A stretch of 5,878 nucleotides of DNA from Acidimicrobiia bacterium (GTDB lineage: Bacteria; Actinomycetota; Acidimicrobiia; Acidimicrobiales; Ilumatobacteraceae), in assembly GCA_030425785.1 (NCBI GenBank), contig JAUHYJ010000255.1, positions 1-5,878 on the forward strand, written 5' to 3'. A program made the translations under genes and the position numbers. The notes below the pieces were generated by a model, which was not told the DNA's origin, searched no databases, and worked only from the letters and a program-made list of their open reading frames with translations. Below, in pieces: positions 1 to 5,541 of this stretch. The first letter of the stretch is position 1; every line of letters begins with the position of its first letter.

Positions 1-2
1 TC

Positions 3-266
3 GGTGCGCGCCAGGCTTCGGTCGAACGCCTGGCGCGCGTCGGCGCCCGCGCCGCCGCCGTCGCCGCTGACCCCGACGCCGCGGCACGCGGTGCGATCGC
101 CGACGCGACCACGCTCGACCCGATCGAGGTCTCGGTCAGTCGTGCGGGCGACGCCGTCACCGTGACGGTCACCTACCACGACCCGACGTCGGTACCGATC
201 GTCGGGTCGGCGATCGGCGATGTCGTGTTGCGGGCGACGGCGTCGATGCCGCGCGAGCCGCCGTGA
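3..266 (+). CDS. TadE/TadG-like pilus assembly protein, C-terminal part (start lies outside the window)
   Basis: Only the last 87 residues are present, in the frame starting at base 3 and ending at the TGA at 264-266. The fragment opens with an Ala/Arg-rich helix (RQASVERLARVGARAAAVAA), continues with DPDAAARGAIADA, and ends in a beta-rich segment containing VSVSRAGDAVTVTVTYHDP and VVLRATASMPREPP. This layout is typical of the small TadE-like pseudopilins of actinobacterial Tad pilus clusters, where an N-terminal membrane helix precedes such an Ala-rich helix and a strand-rich tail ending in an 'A-x-A-x-M' stretch. The membrane helix would lie to the left of the window and cannot be checked. 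Such proteins are exported and contribute to pilus assembly or initiation at the membrane. The stop overlaps a possible GTG start of the next gene. Assignment is by general pattern only; another secreted Ala-rich protein is possible. Confidence 0.6.
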   Translation, partial: GARQASVERLARVGARAAAVAADPDAAARGAIADATTLDPIEVSVSRAGDAVTVTVTYHDPTSVPIVGSAIGDVVLRATASMPREPP

Positions 267-282
267 GCCCCGAGACGTTCGG

Positions 283-288
283 TATCGT
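283..288 (+). promoter_or_regulatory. Putative -10 element of the STAS gene (leaderless start)
   Basis: TATCGT fits TANNNT and is followed by 7 nt and then the ATG at 296, so transcription would begin at or next to the start codon. No clear -35 is seen. The element lies inside the small region following the TadE-like stop. It is supported mainly by the same arrangement at the other starts in this window. Confidence 0.4.
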
Positions 289-295
289 CCGCGCC

Positions 296-616
296 ATGCG
301 CGTGCGCCATCGACGAGTCGCCGACCACACGATCGTCGCGCTCGCCGACGAGGTCGACCTCGCGGCGGTCCCCGCGCTCCACCAGGCGTTGCGGCGGGCG
401 ATCGACACGGCCGGCGGGGCGGTCGTCGTCGAGCTCGACGGTGTGATCGTGCTCGACGACGCCGCGCTCGGTGTCATCGTGGGCGCGGCGGCACGCGCCC
501 GGCGCGCCGGGGTCCCGTTCTCGATCGTCTGCACCGAGACACACCTGGTCGAACGGCTCGGCGACACCCGCGTCGACCAGATCGTGCCCGTCGTCGACCG
601 CATCGTCGGCGGCTGA
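296..616 (+). CDS. STAS-domain protein, anti-sigma factor antagonist-like, with non-phosphorylatable site
   Basis: A 106-residue protein consisting of one STAS domain, the fold of SpoIIAA/RsbV/BldG anti-anti-sigma factors, which bind a kinase-type anti-sigma factor to free a sigma factor. Visible elements from the ATG at 296 are a first strand pair with TIVALADEVDLAAVPALHQAL (the usual G/D-E-x-D-L segment), the strand VVVELDGVIVLDDAALGVIV, a helix GAAARARRAGVPFSIV, and a last helix near ERLGDTRVDQIVPVV. Family members carry D-S-S-G-L-G, with the second Ser phosphorylated. Here residues 54-59 read D-D-A-A-L-G, so both serines are replaced. It may be constitutively active, or may bind another partner. 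A GTG at 263 overlapping the upstream stop (GTGA) would add 11 residues outside the domain. I prefer ATG 296 because a TATCGT -10 lies 7 nt before it. Position between tad and topA genes resembles bldG in Streptomyces (from memory). Confidence 0.85.
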   Translation: MRVRHRRVADHTIVALADEVDLAAVPALHQALRRAIDTAGGAVVVELDGVIVLDDAALGVIVGAAARARRAGVPFSIVCTETHLVERLGDTRVDQIVPVVDRIVGG

Positions 617-679
617 CGCCCGACTGACCCGCGACCGACCTGCGGCCGAACCGATCCGCACGGTCGACGCCGCACGTGC

Positions 680-685
680 GACGAT
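680..685 (+). promoter_or_regulatory. Putative -10 element of the ABM-DUF952 gene
   Basis: GACGAT, a one-base departure from TANNNT at the first position, ends 6 nt before the GTG start at 692. No Shine-Dalgarno precedes that start. The 75-bp gap (617-691) in which it lies shows no further gene, only a weak 5-bp hairpin, TGCGG at 641-645 with CCGCA at 656-660. Confidence 0.3.
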
Positions 686-691
686 GCCGAC

Positions 692-1354
692 GTGGACACG
701 AGCTACGTCGCCGTCATCTTCACGAACCGGCTCACCGGCGACGACGCTGCCGGCTACGCCGAGATGGCGGCACGCATGGAGGCGCTCGCCGCGGAGCAAC
801 CCGGCTACCGGGGCATCGAGTCCGTGCGTTCCGGCGACGGCGACGGCATCACCGTCTCGTACTGGGACGACGACGACGCGGCGCGCGCGTGGAAGCAGCA
901 CGCGGAGCACCTCGTCGCACAGCAACTCGGCCGCGAGCGTTGGTACGACCGCTACACCGTGCGGGTCGCCACCGTGCGACGCGAGTACGTCCACGAGCGG
1001 CCCATCTACCATCTCGCGCTCCCCGACGACTGGGCGGCGGCCCTGCAGGCGGGCGTCTACGAGATGAGCACGCGGGGCATCACCGTCGCCGACGAGGGGT
1101 TCGTGCACTGCTCGTTCGCCCACCAGATCGAGGGCGTCGCATCACGGTTCTACGCCGACGTCGACGAACTCCACCTGCTGCACCTCGATCGCGACGCGAT
1201 CGACGACGATCTGAGGATCGAGCCGCCGGCCGACGGCGTCGACGAACTGTTCCCCCACGTCTACCGCCCGATCGCGACCGACGAGGTCACGGCCGTCACC
1301 GTGTGGCGACGTGGCGACGCGGCCTGGGGGCCGCCGCCGGTCACGGGCCGCTGA
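692..1354 (+). CDS. Two-domain protein: antibiotic-biosynthesis-monooxygenase-like domain fused to DUF952
   Basis: A 220-residue cytoplasmic protein with no signal peptide or membrane segment. Residues about 4-100 form a dimeric ferredoxin-like (ABM/YqjZ-like) domain: YVAVIFTNRL, GYAEMAARMEALAAEQPGY, then GITVSYWDDDDAARAWKQH, AEHLVAQQLGRERWYDRY and VRVATVRREY. Relatives include cofactor-free oxygenases and haem-degrading enzymes, but many have no known substrate. Residues about 104-203 form a DUF952 domain, recognisable from IYHLALPDDWAAA, DEGFVHCSFAHQ, LHLLHLDRDAI and ELFPHVYRPI, with three conserved histidines at H107, H139 and H189. From memory, DUF952 is placed in the ADP-ribosyltransferase-fold clan, with no established reaction. 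The GTG start fits the domain's first strand and a -10-like element just upstream. The 3' end overlaps the convergent acyl-CoA dehydrogenase gene by 14 bp. Domain calls are firm; the function is unknown. Confidence 0.88.
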   Translation: MDTSYVAVIFTNRLTGDDAAGYAEMAARMEALAAEQPGYRGIESVRSGDGDGITVSYWDDDDAARAWKQHAEHLVAQQLGRERWYDRYTVRVATVRREYVHERPIYHLALPDDWAAALQAGVYEMSTRGITVADEGFVHCSFAHQIEGVASRFYADVDELHLLHLDRDAIDDDLRIEPPADGVDELFPHVYRPIATDEVTAVTVWRRGDAAWGPPPVTGR

Positions 1355-2672
1355 AGATCCCGTCGACCGAGCTGGCGTCGAGGTTGTCGTAGTAGGTGGT
1401 CTTCGGGTCGTAGGACTCCGCCGCCTCTTCCCACGTGGCGAGCTCCTTGCGGCCGACCACGAACCAATGCACTTCGTCGGGGCCGTCGGCGAGCCGCAGC
1501 GTGCGCTGGCTCGCGTACATCCGTGCGAGCGGGGTCCACTGGGACACGCCCGTCGCGCCGTGGATCTGGATGGCCTCGTCGATGATGGCGCACGTCCGGA
1601 TCGGCACCATCGCCTTGACCGCGCTGACCCAGACGCGAGCCTCGGCGTTGCCGAGCTCGTCCATCGCCTTGGCGGCGGTCAGCACCATGCGGCGGCACGC
1701 CTCGATCTCGATCCGCGCCTTCGCGATGACCTCGACGTTCTTGCCGAGGTTCGAGATCCGCTTGCCGAAGGCCTCGCGGGTCAGGCCGCGCTGGGCCATC
1801 AGACCGAGCGCCCGCTCCGCAGCACCGACCGAGCGCATGCAGTGGTGGATGCGACCGGGGCCGAGGCGGAGCTGGCTGATCTCGAAGCCGCGCCCCTCAC
1901 CGAGCAGCATGTTGGTCGCCGGCACGCGCACGTTGTTGAACCGGATGTGCATGTGCCCATGGGGCGCATCGTCCTCGCCGAACACGTGCATCGGCCCGAC
2001 GATCTCGACACCCGGCGTGTCGCGCGGCACGAGGATCTGCGACTGACGCTGGTGGACCGGCCCGTCGGGGTTGGTCTGCAGCATGACGATGAAGATCTTG
2101 CAGCGCGGATCGCCGGCACCCGAGGCGTAGTACTTCTCGCCGTTGATGACCCACTCGTCGCCGTCCTTGACCGCCCGGCAGGCGATCTGCTTCGCGTCGG
2201 ACGATGCGACGTCGGGCTCGGTCATGACGTATGCCGAGCGGATCTCGCCGTTGAGCAGCGGATACAACCACTGCTCCTTCTGCTCCTTGGTGCCGACGCG
2301 CTCGAGGACCTCCATGTTCCCGGTGTCGGGGGCCGAGCAGTTGAGGCACTCCGACGCGATCGGGTTCTTGCCGAGCTCCATCGCGATGTACGCGTAGTCG
2401 AGGTTCGAGAGGCCCTCGCCCGTCTCGGCGTTCGGGAGGAAGAAGTTCCAGAGGCCCTGTTCCTTGGCCTGGTTCTTCATCTTCTCGAGCAGCTCGAGCT
2501 GCCCGTCGCCGTAGCCCCATCGCTCGGCTCGCCCCTCACCGAGGCGGAAGAACTCCTCGGTGTTCGGCTCGACGACGTCGGCGATGAAGGCCTTGACCGC
2601 CTCGTAGAGCGGCTTGGCCTTGTCGGACATCCGCAGGTCGTACATGTCCACGGTGGATTCGAGTGCCGTCAT
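1341..2672 (-). CDS. Acyl-CoA dehydrogenase, ACAD10/11-like
   Basis: A 443-residue FAD-dependent acyl-CoA dehydrogenase, expected to oxidise an acyl-CoA to the 2-enoyl-CoA and pass electrons to electron-transfer flavoprotein. Numbered from the ATG at 2672, the N-terminal helical domain (about 15-145) is followed by the beta domain with the flavin/substrate motif AYVMTEPDVASSD (147-159), INGEKYYASGAGDPRCK, ILVPRDTPGVEIVGP and VFGEDDAPHGHMHIRFNNVR. The C-terminal helical domain has LGPGRIHHCMR (270-280), EAFGKRISN, QIHGATGVS (369-377) and ADGPDEVH (395-402). These are the signatures of the ACAD10/11-type subfamily, not of short- or medium-chain enzymes. The position aligned with the usual catalytic Glu of the Y-E-G-T motif is Asp (D396). 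About 30 residues follow the catalytic core, more than I expect. Start choice: TAACGT lies 8 nt upstream of the ATG at 2672; GTG or ATG codons further upstream and the ATG at 2645 are alternatives. Lipid or hydroxy-acid catabolism is inferred. Confidence 0.95.
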   Translation of the reverse strand: MTALESTVDMYDLRMSDKAKPLYEAVKAFIADVVEPNTEEFFRLGEGRAERWGYGDGQLELLEKMKNQAKEQGLWNFFLPNAETGEGLSNLDYAYIAMELGKNPIASECLNCSAPDTGNMEVLERVGTKEQKEQWLYPLLNGEIRSAYVMTEPDVASSDAKQIACRAVKDGDEWVINGEKYYASGAGDPRCKIFIVMLQTNPDGPVHQRQSQILVPRDTPGVEIVGPMHVFGEDDAPHGHMHIRFNNVRVPATNMLLGEGRGFEISQLRLGPGRIHHCMRSVGAAERALGLMAQRGLTREAFGKRISNLGKNVEVIAKARIEIEACRRMVLTAAKAMDELGNAEARVWVSAVKAMVPIRTCAIIDEAIQIHGATGVSQWTPLARMYASQRTLRLADGPDEVHWFVVGRKELATWEEAAESYDPKTTYYDNLDASSVDGIFSGP

Positions 2673-2680
2673 GCGAACCG

Positions 2681-2686
2681 ACGTTA
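2681..2686 (-). promoter_or_regulatory. Putative -10 element of the acyl-CoA dehydrogenase gene
   Basis: On the minus strand the sequence reads TAACGT, then 8 nt, then the ATG at 2672. It fits TANNNT and predicts a nearly leaderless mRNA. The expected -35 position (about 2704-2709) falls inside the loop of the inverted repeat at 2693-2730 and does not resemble TTGACA. Confidence 0.4.
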
Positions 2687-2692
2687 GTGAGC

Positions 2693-2730
2693 CGTCCGCC
2701 GGCACGTCCCATCGGCGCGATCGGCGGACG
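2693..2730. repeat. 9-bp perfect inverted repeat between rsgA and the acyl-CoA dehydrogenase gene
   Basis: CGTCCGCCG at 2693-2701 is perfectly complementary to CGGCGGACG at 2722-2730, with a 20-nt centre. It starts 13 nt after the rsgA stop, where a terminator could sit, but no T-run follows on the minus strand. It also lies just upstream of the putative -10 of the acyl-CoA dehydrogenase gene, where a dimeric repressor such as a TetR-family regulator could bind. Both readings are inference; GC-rich sequence makes short inverted repeats common. Confidence 0.4.
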
Positions 2731-2742
2731 CGGCGCAGTTCG

Positions 2743-3777
2743 TCAGCCGGTCGGGGGTGATTGGCCGCGGCCGCTGCGGCGGGGTGGCCGGCGACGGTCG
2801 GCGCGCCGCACGTACCGCTCCTGCTCGGCTTCGAGGGCTGCCTCCTCGGCGACGAGTCGTTCGAGGCTGGTCAGCCGCTCGGGCGCCAGCTCGCCGCGCT
2901 CGATCGCCGCCTGGACCGCGCAGCCCGGCTCCTGGTCGTGCTTGCAGTCGCGGAACCGACAGTGGTCCATCAGGTCGAACACATCGGCGAACGCCCGCTC
3001 GATCCCGTCGCCCGACAACCAGAGGCTGACGGCGCGCACGCCCGGTGTGTCGATCAGCCATCCCTCGCCCGGCAGCCGGAGCAGCTGGGAAGCGACCGTC
3101 GTGTGCCGTCCGCGCTGATCGGCGTACCGGACCTCGCCGGTGTCCATCACCTCGTCGTCCAGGAGCGCGTTGACGAGCGTCGACTTCCCGACGCCCGACG
3201 CACCGAGGAACGCGAGCGTCCGGTTCCCCGCGGCGTAGGCGCGGATGCGATCGATGCCGATGTGCTCGAGACCGCTCGCGACGAGCACCGGGACACCGAG
3301 CGCGACCGCCTCGAGCTCGCTGCGGGTCGGCTCGGCGTCGATGACGAGGTCGACCTTGGTGAGGACGACGACGGGCTCGGCACCCGAGTCGTAGGCGAGC
3401 ACCAGTTCGCGTTCGAGCCGTCGCTGGTTGGGCGGCGCGCCGAGCGCGTGCACCAGGAAGACGGCATCGATGTTGGCGGCGAGCACGTCGGCCTCGAAGC
3501 GGTCGCCCTCGTGCGAGGCGCGACGCGTGAACGCCGACGTTCGTTCGACGATGTGTGCCACCTGCTCGCCGTCGTCGGACGGCACGACCCAGTCGCCGAC
3601 GGCGACGTCGACGTACAGGTTGCGGATCCGGAGCGGCTGGTCGTCGCGCGCGTGCCGCATCACGGTGCTCCAGCCCCGGTCGATGCGTGACACCCGCCCC
3701 GGTTCGCCGGGCGCGCCGATCGACTGCCACGACGCCTCGAGCGCGTCGTTCCAGCCGAGCTCGCGATCGGGCGTCAC
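2743..3777 (-). CDS. rsgA: Ribosome small subunit-dependent GTPase RsgA (YjeQ/EngC)
   Basis: A 344-residue circularly permuted GTPase that binds the 30S subunit and acts as a late-stage checkpoint in its maturation. The N-terminal OB-fold covers about 27-85 (GRVSRIDRGWSTVM, VAVGDWVV, HIVERTSAFTRRA). The G domain follows in permuted order: G4 TKVD (140-143), G5 near VASG (166-169), P-loop GASGVGKST (192-200), switch region GRHTTVASQLLRLP (223-236, T226/T227) and G3 DTPGV (243-247). The zinc-binding knuckle has C273, C278, H280 and C286. An Arg/Pro-rich tail ends the protein. Length and all motifs match functional family members. The reading frame stays open upstream to 3993, but I start at the GTG at 3777: the upstream translation is Arg-rich and overlaps the propeller gene, and TACGGT lies 7 nt before the GTG. 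It follows the propeller gene by 47 bp on the same strand. Confidence 0.97.
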   Translation of the reverse strand: MTPDRELGWNDALEASWQSIGAPGEPGRVSRIDRGWSTVMRHARDDQPLRIRNLYVDVAVGDWVVPSDDGEQVAHIVERTSAFTRRASHEGDRFEADVLAANIDAVFLVHALGAPPNQRRLERELVLAYDSGAEPVVVLTKVDLVIDAEPTRSELEAVALGVPVLVASGLEHIGIDRIRAYAAGNRTLAFLGASGVGKSTLVNALLDDEVMDTGEVRYADQRGRHTTVASQLLRLPGEGWLIDTPGVRAVSLWLSGDGIERAFADVFDLMDHCRFRDCKHDQEPGCAVQAAIERGELAPERLTSLERLVAEEAALEAEQERYVRRADRRRPPRRSGRGQSPPTG

Positions 3778-3784
3778 GGAGCGA

Positions 3785-3790
3785 ACCGTA
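3785..3790 (-). promoter_or_regulatory. Putative -10 element of rsgA
   Basis: On the minus strand TACGGT is followed by 7 nt and the GTG at 3777, a leaderless arrangement. No Shine-Dalgarno and no clear -35 are present in the 47-bp gap (3778-3824) after the upstream propeller gene, so rsgA may be transcribed separately from it or in addition to read-through. Confidence 0.42.
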
Positions 3791-3824
3791 CCGTGAGGCC
3801 GAGGTCCGCCACGGCCGCGATCGA

Positions 3825-5408
3825 TCACCCGTAGGCGACGAGCGTGCGGTCGAAGAGCACGACGAACACCCCGTCGTCGACCCCCCACCAGAACGGGTCG
3901 CGTTCGAGTGGCAGCGACCAGCGCTCGTCGCCGCCATACCCGAATGCCGTGACGACGCGATCGGGGTCGCCGATCACCGGCGCCGCGATCCATCCGTCCG
4001 CGAACAACAACGGGGCGGCCTCGCGGTCACCGGCCGCGTCGGTCGTGGCGACGACCGACCCGTCGCGCACGTCGACGATGGCCATCTGCACGAGCCCGGT
4101 CTCGGGATCGACGAGCCGGGCGACCGACACCGGCCCGACCTCGGTCTCGGTCCCCGGTCCGAACACCCGGCCCTCGAGCTCCCATCGTGCCTCGATGCGT
4201 CCGCCGACGACCTCGAAACCGACCGACGTGCCGCTGGCGACGATGCCGAGCGACGTCCCCGGGACGCCGCCGACGAGCTCGGCACGGCCGGCGAAGTCAC
4301 CGAATGCATCGCTGACGAACAGCCGCCGGTCGACGGCCACCCCGTCGTCGTCGAAGGCGACGATCTCGTTGTCCTCGGTGAAGCCGACGACGTGGCCGCC
4401 GACGGGGGCGATCGAACGCAGCCCGAACGCCGGCACCGCCGGTGCCACGACCTCGCCCGTCGCGAGGTCGAGCAGCGCGAGGTCGCCGCCGACACGTCCG
4501 ACGACGAAGCCGGGCGGTGGTGGGGCTGCGTCCGCCACCACACCGGCACCCATCGGCTCCCCCGTCGCCGTGTCGACGACCCGGACGATCCGGTCGCCGC
4601 CGGCCGGTTCGGAGATCTCGACGAGCGTCTCCTGCAGGAACTCCAGCGTCACCTCGTCGGACGCACGGCGCTCCCACAGCACGTCGCCCGTGTCGGGGTC
4701 GAAAGCGACGACGGCCGTACCGGCACTCGTGCCGAAGTCGTCGGCGAGCATGATCGCCGTGGCGTCCACCATGACCCTGCGGACGCCGTCGGTCGACTCC
4801 ACCGGCGCGGCCCAGCGCACCTCACCGGTGTCGAGCTCGCGCACGACGAGTTCGTCACCGACCGACATGGCGAGCACCCCGGCGCCGATGGTGAAGGGCC
4901 CGATCCGGTCAGGCAGCGGGAGCGTCCAGGTGGGAGCGCCGTCGACGGCGGGAAGTACACCGGCCGACGTCGCCGTCGGAGTCCCCGACGGCCGCAGCGT
5001 CCACACGACACCGCCGGCGAGCACGAGCAGCAGCGCGACGACCACGGCGCCGAGCACGATTGCGCCCGTCGACGTCGAGAGCGGGGTGTCGTCGTCGCGG
5101 CGGGGACGGACGAGCGGATCGGGTTCGCGCGGGGCTGCGTGGTCGAGGCCGAGTTCGGTGCGCCAGCGTTCTCGGATCTCGTCGACGGACGGCAGCGGCG
5201 CCTCGATCGCCTCGCGCGACCAGGGGCTGACCGGGCCGCCCACCGGCCGTCGCGGCCGTGGTGGCTCGTCGTCGGCCGGCCGGCTCACCGGATCGGGTGC
5301 GGCGCTGGACACGATCGCGACACCGCCACCGGGACGCCACATCGCGTCGCGTCCCGGGTCGTCGGACGGCCGCCGCCGGGCGGCCGCATCGTGCGGCTCC
5401 GCGCCCAT
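3825..5408 (-). CDS. Membrane-anchored PQQ-like beta-propeller protein
   Basis: A 527-residue protein of unknown function. Residues 1-114 are hydrophilic, Pro/Arg/Asp-rich and probably disordered, apart from a short helical segment PSVDEIRERWRTELGLD (73-89). One hydrophobic helix follows (about 115-137, TGAIVLGAVVVALLLVLAGG) after the basic patch RPRR, suggesting a cytoplasmic N-terminus and an exported C-terminus. From about 155 to the end, PQQ/quinoprotein-type blade repeats recur: ELDTGEVRWA (191-200), AFDPDTGDVLWE (235-246), VDTATGEPMG (278-287), LDLATGEVVAP (313-323), VDPETGLVQ (433-441) and AFGYGGDERW (488-497). Such propellers often act as scaffolds (BamB-like) or, with cofactor, as dehydrogenases; I see no evidence of PQQ binding. 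The ATG at 5408 is chosen because TACCAT lies 6 nt upstream; the frame extends to 5486 but that would consume the intergenic region shared with divergent topA. Confidence 0.85.
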   Translation of the reverse strand: MGAEPHDAAARRRPSDDPGRDAMWRPGGGVAIVSSAAPDPVSRPADDEPPRPRRPVGGPVSPWSREAIEAPLPSVDEIRERWRTELGLDHAAPREPDPLVRPRRDDDTPLSTSTGAIVLGAVVVALLLVLAGGVVWTLRPSGTPTATSAGVLPAVDGAPTWTLPLPDRIGPFTIGAGVLAMSVGDELVVRELDTGEVRWAAPVESTDGVRRVMVDATAIMLADDFGTSAGTAVVAFDPDTGDVLWERRASDEVTLEFLQETLVEISEPAGGDRIVRVVDTATGEPMGAGVVADAAPPPPGFVVGRVGGDLALLDLATGEVVAPAVPAFGLRSIAPVGGHVVGFTEDNEIVAFDDDGVAVDRRLFVSDAFGDFAGRAELVGGVPGTSLGIVASGTSVGFEVVGGRIEARWELEGRVFGPGTETEVGPVSVARLVDPETGLVQMAIVDVRDGSVVATTDAAGDREAAPLLFADGWIAAPVIGDPDRVVTAFGYGGDERWSLPLERDPFWWGVDDGVFVVLFDRTLVAYG

Positions 5409-5414
5409 CCGGCC

Positions 5415-5420
5415 ATGGTA
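5415..5420 (-). promoter_or_regulatory. Putative -10 element of the beta-propeller gene
   Basis: On the minus strand TACCAT, 6 nt, then the ATG at 5408: a good fit to TANNNT at leaderless spacing. No Shine-Dalgarno is visible before this ATG. The element lies in the 133-bp divergent region shared with topA. Confidence 0.45.
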
Positions 5421-5503
5421 GGCCGCGCCGTCGGGCAGGTCGGCGTGCCCGACGGCAGGTGGCGTCGTCACCCGTTTCCGGCACACTCAGCGGGGTGGTG
5501 TCC

Positions 5504-5532
5504 TTGACAACCCGCACTCTGTCCCCTACCTA
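5504..5532 (+). promoter_or_regulatory. Putative topA promoter (TTGACA, 17-bp spacer, weak -10)
   Basis: A perfect -35 hexamer TTGACA at 5504-5509 is followed at the ideal 17-bp distance by TACCTA (5527-5532). This shares only the first two bases with TATAAT, so the -10 is weak. If it is used, the start would fall near 5539, within a few bases of the topA ATG and downstream of its Shine-Dalgarno. The real start may therefore lie elsewhere. The rest of 5421-5503 shows no other recognisable element. Confidence 0.4.
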
Positions 5533-5536
5533 AAGG
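5532..5536 (+). promoter_or_regulatory. Shine-Dalgarno site of topA
   Basis: AAAGG lies 5 nt upstream of the ATG at 5542. It is the only clear purine-rich ribosome binding site at any start in this window, and it fixes the topA start. Confidence 0.6.
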
Positions 5537-5541
5537 CAGCA

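Noticed and set aside
641..660. Small hairpin TGCGG/CCGCA in the gap before the ABM-DUF952 gene as a terminator
   Set aside because: Only 5 bp of stem, a 10-nt loop and no T-run; expected by chance in this base composition.
860..884. GAC-repeat run as a microsatellite
   Set aside because: It encodes four consecutive Asp residues in the ABM domain and is too short to be a meaningful repeat.
1311..2687. Open frame of 458 codons on the + strand antisense to the acyl-CoA dehydrogenase
   Set aside because: It mirrors the minus-strand gene in a GC-rich sequence where stops are rare, has no recognisable domain, and the minus-strand frame carries complete family motifs.
2673..2705. Upstream start of the acyl-CoA dehydrogenase at 2705
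   Set aside because: The extra 11 residues run through the putative -10 and one arm of the inverted repeat and are not part of the family's N-terminus.
3778..3993. N-terminal extension of RsgA by 72 codons
   Set aside because: The added sequence is Arg-rich, unlike any RsgA N-terminus, and would overlap the 3' end of the propeller gene. The GTG at 3777 fits family length and has a -10-like element.
5409..5486. Upstream start of the propeller gene at 5486
   Set aside because: It would add 26 unsupported residues and use up most of the divergent intergenic region, whereas TACCAT lies 6 nt before the ATG at 5408.
3555..5507. Very long open frames (up to 650 codons) on the + strand across the propeller gene
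   Set aside because: Arg/Asp/Ser-rich translations without domains; they are antisense shadows of rsgA and the propeller gene.
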